From NCBI RefSeq assembly GCF_900167945.1, contig NZ_FUZA01000005.1:186001-250000 (forward strand): a stretch of 64,000 nt of DNA. Reading direction: 5' to 3'. Positions 36,801 to 44,188 of the stretch are shown here, one piece after another (the stretch's first letter is position 1; each line of letters opens with the position of its first letter). A program made the translations under genes and the position numbers. Source of the stretch: Dyadobacter psychrophilus (GTDB taxonomy: Bacteria > Bacteroidota > Bacteroidia > Cytophagales > Spirosomataceae). Below the pieces are notes generated by a model. It saw only the letters and a program-made list of their open reading frames with translations. It was not told where the DNA came from and ran no database searches.

Positions 36801-37352
36801 GCGCCGCCAGATAATGGGATGGCACCAGGCGGGATTTGCGCCGGTCACAAAGATGACATCGGCCGCCTCGATGTCGTCGTAGCAAACCGGCACGCTGTCC
36901 TCGCCCAGTGCCAGCTTATAACCCACCACGGCCGAGCTCATGCAAAGCCGCGAGTTGGTATCAATGTTATTGGAACCTATAAAGCCCTTGATGAGCTTGT
37001 TAACCAGATAGTATTCCTCCGTAAGGCACTGCCCCGACACGTAAAACGCAACAGAATCCGGGCCGAATTTCTTGATCAATGTCTTGAAAACTGCCGCTGT
37101 CCGTTCCAGAGCATCGTCCCAGCTCGTGCGCTGCATGGGCATCGATCGGTTGAGCCGCATTTGGGGATACAGCAGCCGGTCCGACTGGTCCATAACCGTA
37201 TAATGCAGGTTCATGCCCTTAGAGCACAACATTCCCTTGTTTGAAGGATGCTCCTTATCACCCTCCAAGCTCAGTTGCCCGTTCCCCTCCTTCGTGACCA
37301 CAACCCCGCAGCCTACGCCGCAGTAACAGCAAGTTGATTTGAATGTTTTCAT
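33834..37352 (-). CDS. assimilatory nitrate reductase fused to an FAD/NAD(P) oxidoreductase and BFD domain
   Basis: A 1172-residue fusion. The N-terminal part (1 to about 700) is a molybdopterin nitrate reductase: 4Fe-4S ligands in CCYCGVGCG (Cys8, 11, 15) plus a later Cys, and the Nas/Nap-type molybdenum ligand Cys in NSRLCMSSA. From about residue 709 there is a NirB-like pyridine-nucleotide-disulfide oxidoreductase (IVIIGAGSAGLGF; second dinucleotide site AVIVGGGILGLELA). A BFD-type [2Fe-2S] domain (about 1115-1165; CSC and CGSC) ends the chain. Together these would allow NADH- or NADPH-driven nitrate reduction in one polypeptide. I start at the ATG at 37352 because a 24-residue upstream extension is not family-like. 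Confidence 0.92.
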   Translation of the reverse strand: MKTFKSTCCYCGVGCGVVVTKEGNGQLSLEGDKEHPSNKGMLCSKGMNLHYTVMDQSDRLLYPQMRLNRSMPMQRTSWDDALERTAAVFKTLIKKFGPDSVAFYVSGQCLTEEYYLVNKLIKGFIGSNNIDTNSRLCMSSAVVGYKLALGEDSVPVCYDDIEAADVIFVTGANPAWCHPIIWRRVEAHKAANPHVKIICVDPRKTDTSRSSDLHLQIAPGTDIVLNNAIGRVLIEKNYIDHEFIAAHTDGFSDFQEKVMQRTIAEAAELCGIDVADIYTAAQWIGASKGFLSFWTMGLNQSVIGVNKNLSLINLHLITGKIGKPGNGPFSLTGQPNAMGGRETGGLANMLPGHREIVNAEHRAEMEQFWNTPVKIANKPGLTATEMFEALADDKLKAIWIINTNPLVSMPDINVAEAALNKSRFVVVQDISNRADTVKFADVVLPAAAWLEKEGTMTNAERRITHLPKAIDAPGEALPDAEIIWRFAEKMGFGESFNYKNTSEVYDEYTACTAGTTIDVTGVNYQLLKNNRSIQWPLTTSFKNNKTPVTGTKRLFTDHQFHTKNKKAQIHAVADENTSEPTTPDYPLVLTTGRIRDQWHTMTKTGRVAKLNQHTPQPFLQLHPEDAKNRNIKEGQLAVIKSRRGEVRVKVNITEDVRPGLCFLPMHWGKILGSNLGRANNLTNNLVDPKSKEPDFKFSAVEVTLYKKPVEKIVIIGAGSAGLGFINSYRTLNQEDEIHVFSREIYPFYNRVMLPDYISGVQHWEQLVKLREDQFEENNIIVHKGTSIVHIDRNNKTVVDSNGQEHTYDKLILGMGSRAFMPKGVPELPGIFNMRSRLDADSLMPFLKQPAPHAVIVGGGILGLELAASFREMNVKVSVIQRSGRFMERQLDPLASELLYQELMDRGIETYFNDEVATFSGQEKVEGIRLKSGRKIQCDVVILAIGTVPVIELAQEAGLDCKRGVVVNDYLQTSDPDIYAAGEIAEWNGQMWGITLAAEQQAEVIAKYVAGDISQPYKGSTSMNILKMEGLQLCSIGLTDVPNNDPAYEQIVFIDKSKRYYKKCIVHRDKLVGAILVGDKNEFLEYRDLISNSIELSEKRLQLLRASQKVEPLEGKLVCSCNNVGQGNLERAIASGCSDFQTLCQRTGAGTGCGSCRPEVRSILEKATEATLV

Positions 37353-37377
37353 AGGTTGATGATAAAAAAAGCTTGTT

Positions 37378-37450
37378 GCCCCCAACCCCCTAAAGGGGGC
37401 TTTTTTGTAGCAAGTCACCCACAAGAGCCAGGCAAAAGTCCCTTCAGGGA
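37378..37450. repeat. G/C-palindromic intergenic repeat pair (narK-nitrate reductase gap)
   Basis: Two hairpins fill part of the 162-nt gap inside the nitrate operon. The first is CCCCC-TAAA-GGGGG (37386-37399) followed on the plus strand by C and six Ts, extended by GCCCCC at 37378-37383. The second is TCCC-TTCA-GGGA (37439-37450), followed on the minus strand by a short T run. These look like the palindromic units that are scattered between genes in Cytophagales genomes. Read in the operon's direction they could attenuate transcription between transporter and reductase. Confidence 0.5.
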
Positions 37451-37514
37451 TTTAGGGTATTTTGCGATATGCCCGACTTGTGAATTTCGTCTGTTAATAA
37501 TGCGTCGCTGCTTT

Positions 37515-38822
37515 TTACGCCTCGGCGGGTTCCAGTGCACCTTCGGTAACCACACTTCTTGTTTTGTCAAAATTGATCAAGGCCACCACGGCTGCGATGC
37601 AGGCGATGGCGACGCCGATATACATGAATGCCTGCGAGTAGGTGATTTCGCTGGATTTGAATAAAAACCCTGCTAAAACAGCTCCTACATTGCCGCCCGC
37701 ACCCACAATCCCGCTCACAGAACCAATCGCTTTTTGATTGATAAAAGGCACAATTGCGTAAGTAACACCATTGGCCATTTTCAAAAACATCGCGAAACAC
37801 AACATCGTAACCACCGCGGCAACAATGCTTCCGCTTTGGGCAAACAATGCAATGCCGATTCCCTCACAAGCGAGCAAAAGTGCCAGCAACTTTCCTTTGC
37901 CGATCATGCCGTATTTATTACCGACTTTATCAGCCACAATGCCGCCAACAGCTCTTGCGAAAATATTCATGAACCCAAATGCTCCGGCCAGGATTCCGGC
38001 AGTGGCGAGGGACGTTTCGAAGTTTTCGAAAAAGTAAAGTGCGGCAACGTTATCAAAGGTGATTTCTATTCCAAAACACGCTCCATAGGCAAGGAAAAGG
38101 CCCCAGGTTCTTGGATCTTTCATCGCTATGGCCAATGTGCCCTTTGCCTTTACGGCTTTTGGGTTGGCAATTTCAAGATCTTCAAAATTTCCCGCCGGTG
38201 TATCTTTGGTAAAGCGGTAATAGACAAAAGCAAAAACGAACAAGAACACGCCTGGAATCACCATCGCGATTCTCCAGGCCGATTCGGGCAAATAACCCAT
38301 TCCTACAAATCCTGCGAAAACCAATGGCATAACCATGTTCGTGATGCCGCCGCCCAGGTTTCCCCAGCCGCCTGCCACCGCATTGGCCGTGCCCACGATT
38401 TTTTTATCGAACATGACCGAAGTGTGATATTGTGTGATTACAAATGATGCACCGATCACGCCTATGGCAAGACGGAACAGCAGGAAGCCTTCATAGGAAT
38501 GCACAAGTCCGACTGTCATTACGGGAATAGAACAAATGCCCATCAATGCTGCATAGGTTTTGCGCGGCCCCCAGGTATCGCATAATTTTCCGATGGCGAT
38601 GCGCGCTACGACGGTTGCAGCGACGGATGCAATGATAATGTTACCAATCTGGCCTTTGGTCAAACCCAGATCTGTTTTCACAACGGTCATCAGCGGCGCC
38701 AGTCCGAACCAGCCGAAAAAGCAGAGGAAAAAGGCCATCCATGTCAAGTGGAATGTGCGCATTTGTACGCCTTTGAAACTGAAAATATTCAACTTTTCAA
38801 GCGGCTTGTTGGTCGTTTCCAT
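37515..38822 (-). CDS. narK: nitrate/nitrite transporter, MFS NNP family
   Basis: A 435-residue inner-membrane transporter of the major facilitator superfamily with about 12 hydrophobic helices. The nitrate signature is visible as NAVAGGWGNLGGGITN and, in the second half, IVGAGGNVGAVLAG; the motif A region KLCDTWGPRKTYA follows the first helices. It most likely imports nitrate for assimilation, and nitrite export is possible in this family. Cytoplasmic extension is short. It lies 37 nt after the porin gene and 162 nt (with palindromic repeats) before the nitrate reductase gene, all transcribed leftward. Confidence 0.92.
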   Translation of the reverse strand: METTNKPLEKLNIFSFKGVQMRTFHLTWMAFFLCFFGWFGLAPLMTVVKTDLGLTKGQIGNIIIASVAATVVARIAIGKLCDTWGPRKTYAALMGICSIPVMTVGLVHSYEGFLLFRLAIGVIGASFVITQYHTSVMFDKKIVGTANAVAGGWGNLGGGITNMVMPLVFAGFVGMGYLPESAWRIAMVIPGVFLFVFAFVYYRFTKDTPAGNFEDLEIANPKAVKAKGTLAIAMKDPRTWGLFLAYGACFGIEITFDNVAALYFFENFETSLATAGILAGAFGFMNIFARAVGGIVADKVGNKYGMIGKGKLLALLLACEGIGIALFAQSGSIVAAVVTMLCFAMFLKMANGVTYAIVPFINQKAIGSVSGIVGAGGNVGAVLAGFLFKSSEITYSQAFMYIGVAIACIAAVVALINFDKTRSVVTEGALEPAEA

Positions 38823-38859
38823 AGTAATCAGGAGTTTTGATATGGTGTTTTTGAAATGC

Positions 38860-40218
38860 TTATTTCAGGAATTCAGGTTTGATATTGATCATCAGATAAG
38901 CCCAATTGGCCATTTTCTGGGGATCTTTGACAGCCTTCACCTGCGCCAGGCTGCTCGTTGGCAAGAATGTGCAGTAACCGCCCTGGAAACTGATGGTTTT
39001 GGTCAGATTATAAGTGGCAATGATATCGAGCTCTTCACCGAAATTGGCCGAAAGCTTCTCGTCTTTTGTGTTACGAATGGTGGCTGAACTCGAAAACTGA
39101 TGCAGATCAATGGCTATGGACAGCCTTTCCGAAGCTTTAATTACGCTGTTGATATAAAAATCTGCCAGGCCGCCCTTTCCAAAACCATTGGCTGCATAAA
39201 AATAATCCATCTGGCCCCAAAACTTGTGTGGCGTGCCGTATAGCGGATCAAAAGTCCTGTTTTTGCTGGAACCATTGGCAGTTCCGGAAGTGTAGTCGAA
39301 GCCCGGTCCGATGGAGAATACCTGGCTCATTCCATACATTCCGCGAACCGAATACATATAGGCATTCATCGATTTGCCGTCCTTGTCTTTTCCAGTCTGA
39401 TAGTAGGCGCTCGCCGTCAAATTCCAGGCTTTTCCTAATTTCGTTTGCAGATAAGGTCCGAAAGTTACCCGCTTGTTAGTGCCGTTTTTAACTGTTTTCA
39501 CACCTGCGGTATCGATAGCAAATTTCTGAAAATCATCTTTCAGAACCAGGAAAGAAACATTTCCCTGTTTAAGTTTTTTACCCAAATAGGCAAACTGCAT
39601 GGATTTGTACATTGTGCCGATGCCGTTTGTCCCGGCAGCATAACCATTTGGAACACCATCATACAAAGTGCCTGTCCGAAGCTCACGGTTTTGGTTATAC
39701 GCAATTCCAATGTGGGCAGTAAAACCATTAGATCCATATTTCAACAATGCTGCATCGTGACGGCGCGCTTGTTGCAGCCAATCCAGATTTCCCAGCAGGC
39801 GGCTGTCATCGTAAAGCAATTCCTGCCGACCGATCTTTAATGCAAATTCTTTCCCCAGCTTGGTTTGGTTCGTGTCCAGCAAACTGATTTCGCCCCATGC
39901 TTCATGTAGCATTAATCCATTCAGTGCCGGATTGGTAATGCGGTTATTGGTAGAAGCATCTTGTCCCCAAACCCTGACATCCTGAACAGCAACGAAAAAC
40001 TGTGTCCGGTAACCTTTGTAACCAGCGTTAAGCCGTGTTCGCTGGGAAGTGAAAAACGCTGGCTTATCCGATTTGGATAATGGCGAGCCTTGCCCGTGCA
40101 GCAATTCCGAGCGCGTCCGCAACTGGCCCGACAAGCTGAACTGCGCATGTGCATTGCGTGAGTAAAGCAGGCAAAAACCTGCTGTAACCAGCAAAAGGAG
40201 GTAAAGATTTGTTTTCAT
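38860..40218 (-). CDS. outer-membrane beta-barrel porin (alginate-export family)
   Basis: A 452-residue outer-membrane protein: signal peptide (about 1-25, ending AHAQ) followed by alternating amphipathic strands and a C-terminal aromatic-rich end. Motifs LSGQLRTRSELLHG, QDVRVWGQDASTNN and KIGRQELLYDDSRLLG are those of the alginate_exp family. Despite the family name, location between the nitrate transporter and the siroheme gene suggests passage of nitrate or nitrite across the outer membrane (inference). Such porins accompany nitrate operons in related bacteria as far as I recall. Spacing is 32 nt to cobA and 37 nt to narK. Confidence 0.82.
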   Translation of the reverse strand: MKTNLYLLLLVTAGFCLLYSRNAHAQFSLSGQLRTRSELLHGQGSPLSKSDKPAFFTSQRTRLNAGYKGYRTQFFVAVQDVRVWGQDASTNNRITNPALNGLMLHEAWGEISLLDTNQTKLGKEFALKIGRQELLYDDSRLLGNLDWLQQARRHDAALLKYGSNGFTAHIGIAYNQNRELRTGTLYDGVPNGYAAGTNGIGTMYKSMQFAYLGKKLKQGNVSFLVLKDDFQKFAIDTAGVKTVKNGTNKRVTFGPYLQTKLGKAWNLTASAYYQTGKDKDGKSMNAYMYSVRGMYGMSQVFSIGPGFDYTSGTANGSSKNRTFDPLYGTPHKFWGQMDYFYAANGFGKGGLADFYINSVIKASERLSIAIDLHQFSSSATIRNTKDEKLSANFGEELDIIATYNLTKTISFQGGYCTFLPTSSLAQVKAVKDPQKMANWAYLMINIKPEFLK

Positions 40219-40250
40219 GTGATGATAGGTTAGTTGAGTAAGCCGGTATT

Positions 40251-41009
40251 TCAGGAAACCAATTGCATGCTTTGCAGATATTCCATCGCGTAGGAGGGAT
40301 GCAAAGCCACCACTTCGCCCATGATCATAATGGCGGGCGTGCCTATGTTATGCTCTTTCACAAGGCGGGGGATCTCCCAAACCTGTCCCATCACGCTTTT
40401 TTCATCGGGGCGGGTGCCGTTCTGGATCACTGCCATGGGCAAGTGCCCGCGCCCGAAGTGTTTGTATAGTGCACATATCTCGTTCACTTTGCTTAATCCC
40501 ATCAAAACAATCACCGTTGCTTTTGACTGAGCCGCCAGTCGAAGGTCCTCAGACAGTTCGCCATTTTGCGTGGTTCCGGTTATCACCCAGAAGCTTTCGC
40601 TCACGCCACGGCGCGTCACCGGAATTTCCATAGAAGCAGGAACCGCAATGCAGCTGGAAACCCCCGGCACCACTTCGCAGGCAACGCCATGTTCCCGAGC
40701 ATATTCCATTTCCTCGTGACCGCGACCGAATACAAATGAGTCGCCGCCTTTCAAGCGCACCACATGGCCACGCTTACGGGCCAGGCGTACGATCAGTCCG
40801 TTGATCTCTTCCTGCGAGAAAGAAGGGTTACCCACTTTTTTCCCAACATACATTTTCAATGCGTGTGCCGGAGCAAAATCCAGGATCTCGACATTGGCCA
40901 ATTCATCATAAAGAATCACATCCGCTTCCTTAATTGCCCTGATCCCTTTTAATGTGATCAATTCTCCGTTGCCAGGTCCGGCGCCCACGAGTGTCAGTTT
41001 TGCTTCCAT
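40251..41009 (-). CDS. cobA: uroporphyrinogen-III C-methyltransferase (siroheme branch)
   Basis: A 252-residue SAM-dependent enzyme that methylates uroporphyrinogen III at C2 and C7 to precorrin-2, the precursor of siroheme needed by NirB. Hallmarks are VGAGPGNGELITLKG at the start, VRLKGGDSFVFGRGHEE in the middle and the GVSS-containing EVVPGVSS. It is a single-function SUMT without the CysG dehydrogenase/ferrochelatase part, so those steps must be encoded elsewhere. It is the first gene of the leftward nitrate operon, divergent from nirB across a 275-nt AT-rich region that holds both promoters. Confidence 0.93.
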   Translation of the reverse strand: MEAKLTLVGAGPGNGELITLKGIRAIKEADVILYDELANVEILDFAPAHALKMYVGKKVGNPSFSQEEINGLIVRLARKRGHVVRLKGGDSFVFGRGHEEMEYAREHGVACEVVPGVSSCIAVPASMEIPVTRRGVSESFWVITGTTQNGELSEDLRLAAQSKATVIVLMGLSKVNEICALYKHFGRGHLPMAVIQNGTRPDEKSVMGQVWEIPRLVKEHNIGTPAIMIMGEVVALHPSYAMEYLQSMQLVS

Positions 41010-41043
41010 CTCTTATATATAATAGAGTGAATATTGGAAATGT

Positions 41044-41055
41044 ACTATATATAGT
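41044..41055. promoter_or_regulatory. 12-bp palindrome, possible operator in the cobA leader
   Basis: ACTATATATAGT is a perfect palindrome; half of it, ACTATAT, recurs at 41064-41070 and once more just inside nirB. It lies about 20-30 nt downstream of the predicted cobA start site and far upstream of nirB, a position compatible with a repressor or a NarL-like site. AT-rich sequence makes chance palindromes common. Confidence 0.25.
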
Positions 41056-41082
41056 ATTTTGTAACTATATGATTTATTGGTT

Positions 41083-41112
41083 CAAAATTAGGAGCAATAT
41101 TTTACAAAACAA
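41083..41112 (-). promoter_or_regulatory. promoter of the leftward nitrate operon
   Basis: Read on the minus strand, TAATTTTG (plus-strand CAAAATTA at 41083-41090) matches the -7 element TAnnTTTG and is preceded at a 19-nt spacer by a TTG (plus-strand CAA at 41110-41112). The spacing fits the Bacteroidota consensus. Transcription would start near 41076, about 67 nt before the cobA ATG. Confidence 0.5.
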
Positions 41113-41187
41113 TGCTTTTGCCAATATTTATGTTTAGTTTTAGCTATAATTGCAAATATAAAATTAGGAAATGGAATAAATGCGATT

Positions 41188-41195
41188 TAATTTTG
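41188..41195 (+). promoter_or_regulatory. promoter -7 element of nirB-nirD
   Basis: TAATTTTG matches TAnnTTTG exactly; predicted start near 41202, giving an 80-nt leader. No TTG lies at the proper distance upstream, consistent with dependence on an activator such as the NarL-like regulator encoded downstream. Confidence 0.4.
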
Positions 41196-41284
41196 ACTGA
41201 CAAGAAAGGAAGAAATATTGGCTTAATATTGAAATAATACAACAAAATAATAATGTTTTCACAAATTAATAGTTATTATTTACT

Positions 41285-43801
41285 ATGAATACTATATCAA
41301 ACACCCATATTGTTGTGATAGGCAATGGTATGGTAGGCTACAAATTCTGTGAAAAGTTGCTCGCCAAGAAAAAAAGTGATCAGCAAATCACCCTCACTTT
41401 ATTCGGAGAAGAGCCACGCGTGGCATACGATCGGGTGCATTTAAGCGAATATTTCGCTGGGAAAACGGCGGATGACCTTACATTGGCAACTCCCGACTGG
41501 TATGCCGACAATGGGATCAGGCTGTTCCTTTCCGATCCCGTTGTGGACATTGACAGGGAAGAAAAGTTGGTGCGATCACATCATGGTCATATAGTATACT
41601 ATGACTATCTGATCATGGCAACAGGCTCGGGTGCGTTTGTTCCTTCCATTCCCGGCGTGGAAAAGGATGGTGTGTTTGTATACAGGACTATTGAAGATCT
41701 TGAACTGATCCAGTCTTATGCCCGTAAAGCCAAAAAGGGCGCTGTGTTAGGTGGTGGTTTGCTAGGTCTGGAGGCAGCAAAAGCATTATTGGATCTTGGT
41801 TTGCAGGAAGCACACGTGGTGGAATTTGCTTCCAGATTAATGCCCCGGCAGATTGACGAAGCCGGTTCGCGGATCTTGCAAAATCAGTTGGAGTCATTGG
41901 GGCTACAAATACACCTTGCTAAGAGCACGCAGGAAATTGTAGGTGGGGATTGCATCGAAGGCATGCAATTCAATGATAACAGCCTGTTGGACGTGGATAT
42001 GCTGGTTATTTCTGCGGGAATTCGCCCGCGTGACGAGCTTGCCAAAATTGCCGGGCTCGAAACGCACCCGCGCGGCGGCATAGTGGTTAATAACCAGCTT
42101 CAAACTTCGGATCCCAGCATCTTCGCAATCGGTGAATGTGCATTGGCCCATCATATGATATACGGGCTTATTGCGCCGGGCTATGAAATGGCCGAAGTGG
42201 TTGCAACATTGTTATTGGGCGGTGAAAAAGAGTTTATGCCTTTTGATATGTCCACGAAATTGAAGCTCATCGGAACGGATGTAGCCAGTTTCGGTGATCC
42301 TTTTATCGAAGAGCCTGCTTGCAAAACCATTCGTTACGAGAACAAAGCCAAAGGTGTTTATAAAAGAATCAATGTAAGCCAGGACGGTAAAACGCTGCTG
42401 GGGGGAATCCTCGTTGGCGACGCCGAACAATATAATATGCTTTTGCAAACCTGTAAAAGCAAAACCATCCTGCCGCCCGATTCTGAGGATCTGATATTGG
42501 GTTCTCGTGGGGGCGAAGAAGCAGGTGCTGGCGTAATGGGCTTCCCGGACGACGCGCTGATCTGCTCTTGCGAGGCGGTTACCAAAGGCATGATCTGTCA
42601 CGAAGTGAGTGAAAAAGGCAATCATACCATGGACGCTTTGAAAAAATCCTGCAAAGCCGGAACCGGCTGTGGCGGCTGCGTGCCGATGGTGAAGGATATC
42701 ATTTCGGGCGTTATGAAGCAAAATGGCATTTACGTCCGCAATGTGGTGTGTGAGCATTTTGACTATTCGAGACAGGAATTGTTGGATCTCGTCAAAATGA
42801 ATGGTGCCAAAACTTACGGCGCTGTGCTGAATGAATTCGGAAAAGGCGATGGGTGTGAGGTATGCAAGCCGCTTGTGGCATCGTTGCTGGCGAGTCTGTG
42901 GAATGAAAATATTCTGCAGAAGGACCGCGCAATGATCCAGGATTCCAATGACCGTTACCTGGCCAACATTCAAAAAGGAGGAACGTATTCTGTAGTGCCA
43001 CGGATTCCGGGTGGAGAGATCACGCCTGAAAAGCTGATTATCATCGGCCAGGTTGCCCAGCAATATAATCTGTATACCAAAATTACAGGCGGCCAGAGGA
43101 TTGACTTGTTCGGTGCGCATTTGAATGATCTCCCGGATATCTGGGAGCAGCTGATTGACGCCGGGTTTGAAAGCGGCCATGCATACGGAAAGTCATTAAG
43201 AACGGTGAAAAGCTGCGTGGGATCAACCTGGTGCCGGTTTGGAGTGCAGGACTCGGTAACATTCGCCATCGAAGTGGAAGATCGTTACAAAGGCTTGCGG
43301 TCGCCGCATAAGCTGAAATCGGCGGTCTCTGGTTGTGTGAGAGAATGTGCGGAGGCGCAAAGCAAGGATTTTGGCATAATAGCAACCGAAAAAGGCTGGA
43401 ATTTATACGTCTGCGGCAACGGAGGCTCCAAACCACAGCACGCACAATTACTCGCGACGGATGTAGATAAAGAAACTTGTTTGAAGCTGATTGATAGATT
43501 CTTAATGTTTTATATCAAAACCGCTGACCCGCTTACCCGTACGGCAACGTGGCTGAACAAAATGGAGGGCGGCATGTCTTACCTGAAAGCCGTTGTGGTG
43601 GATGACGTGCTGGGCATTGCGGAGGAACTGGAATATGATATGCAGAAGCTGATCGACGTGTACCAGTGTGAATGGAAAGAAGTGGTGCAAAATCCCGAGC
43701 TGAGAAAACGCTTCTCGCACTTTGTGAATGCGCCGGTGAAGGACCCTTCTATCGCTTTTGAAACTATGAGAGATCAAAAAAGAGCCAAAGAGTGGGCTTA
43801 A
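41285..43801 (+). CDS. nirB: NAD(P)H-dependent nitrite reductase, large subunit
   Basis: An 838-residue cytoplasmic enzyme that reduces nitrite to ammonium with six electrons. Order: FAD/NAD oxidoreductase (about 8-300; VVIGNGMVGYKFCEK), a C-terminal dimer domain, a BFD-type [2Fe-2S] region (CSCEAV and CGGCVP), a second Cys pair (CEVCKP), and the nitrite reductase half with ferredoxin-like and siroheme/4Fe-4S domains. The siroheme ligands are present as SCVGSTWC (CX5C) and GCVREC (CX3C). Spacing to nirD is 35 nt. Divergent from cobA, which makes its siroheme precursor. Regulation is likely by the downstream sensor-regulator pair. Confidence 0.96.
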   Translation: MNTISNTHIVVIGNGMVGYKFCEKLLAKKKSDQQITLTLFGEEPRVAYDRVHLSEYFAGKTADDLTLATPDWYADNGIRLFLSDPVVDIDREEKLVRSHHGHIVYYDYLIMATGSGAFVPSIPGVEKDGVFVYRTIEDLELIQSYARKAKKGAVLGGGLLGLEAAKALLDLGLQEAHVVEFASRLMPRQIDEAGSRILQNQLESLGLQIHLAKSTQEIVGGDCIEGMQFNDNSLLDVDMLVISAGIRPRDELAKIAGLETHPRGGIVVNNQLQTSDPSIFAIGECALAHHMIYGLIAPGYEMAEVVATLLLGGEKEFMPFDMSTKLKLIGTDVASFGDPFIEEPACKTIRYENKAKGVYKRINVSQDGKTLLGGILVGDAEQYNMLLQTCKSKTILPPDSEDLILGSRGGEEAGAGVMGFPDDALICSCEAVTKGMICHEVSEKGNHTMDALKKSCKAGTGCGGCVPMVKDIISGVMKQNGIYVRNVVCEHFDYSRQELLDLVKMNGAKTYGAVLNEFGKGDGCEVCKPLVASLLASLWNENILQKDRAMIQDSNDRYLANIQKGGTYSVVPRIPGGEITPEKLIIIGQVAQQYNLYTKITGGQRIDLFGAHLNDLPDIWEQLIDAGFESGHAYGKSLRTVKSCVGSTWCRFGVQDSVTFAIEVEDRYKGLRSPHKLKSAVSGCVRECAEAQSKDFGIIATEKGWNLYVCGNGGSKPQHAQLLATDVDKETCLKLIDRFLMFYIKTADPLTRTATWLNKMEGGMSYLKAVVVDDVLGIAEELEYDMQKLIDVYQCEWKEVVQNPELRKRFSHFVNAPVKDPSIAFETMRDQKRAKEWA

Positions 43802-43836
43802 ATTATTGTAAAGCACAACGCTAACATACAACCCAG

Positions 43837-44184
43837 ATGGAAACACAAACACAAAATGCTGTAACCTGGCATATCGCTTGCCATGTCAATGACATCCCCG
43901 AAGATGGCGGCGGCTGCGCGCTGATCGATGGGAAACAGATCGCAATCTTCAACTTCGCTAGGAGAGGAGAATGGTATGCAACCGACAACCAATGTCCGCA
44001 CCGCCAGCAGATGGCCGTGTCGCGCGGAATGATCGGGAGCCATGAAGGTGAACCGAAAGTGGCTTGTCCTTTTCATAAAAAAACGTTTTCATTGCAAAGC
44101 GGGCAATGCCTCAATGATGATTCCTATAAAATCAATACCTTTCCGGTGATGGTTAAAGAAAACCTCGTTTACATCGGAATATGA
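43837..44184 (+). CDS. nirD: nitrite reductase small subunit, Rieske-type
   Basis: A 115-residue partner of NirB with an intact Rieske [2Fe-2S] motif: Cys53-x-His55 (CPH) and Cys77-x2-His80 (CPFH). Many enterobacterial NirD proteins lack these ligands, so this one probably holds a real cluster. It is encoded 35 nt after nirB and 4 nt before the sensor kinase gene, so enzyme and sensor are likely on one transcript. Confidence 0.93.
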   Translation: METQTQNAVTWHIACHVNDIPEDGGGCALIDGKQIAIFNFARRGEWYATDNQCPHRQQMAVSRGMIGSHEGEPKVACPFHKKTFSLQSGQCLNDDSYKINTFPVMVKENLVYIGI

Positions 44185-44188
44185 GCGA

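Noticed and set aside
41219..41232. Sigma-54-like sequence TGGCTTAATATTGA upstream of nirB
   Set aside because: The spacing between the TGG and TTG parts is one base short and the terminal GC is missing; the Bacteroidota -7 box explains the promoter better.
42212..43180. A 322-residue open frame on the minus strand opposite nirB
   Set aside because: It lies wholly inside nirB, has no recognisable domain and reflects codon bias of the real gene. The same applies to 24090-24968 and 50354-51196 on the minus strand.
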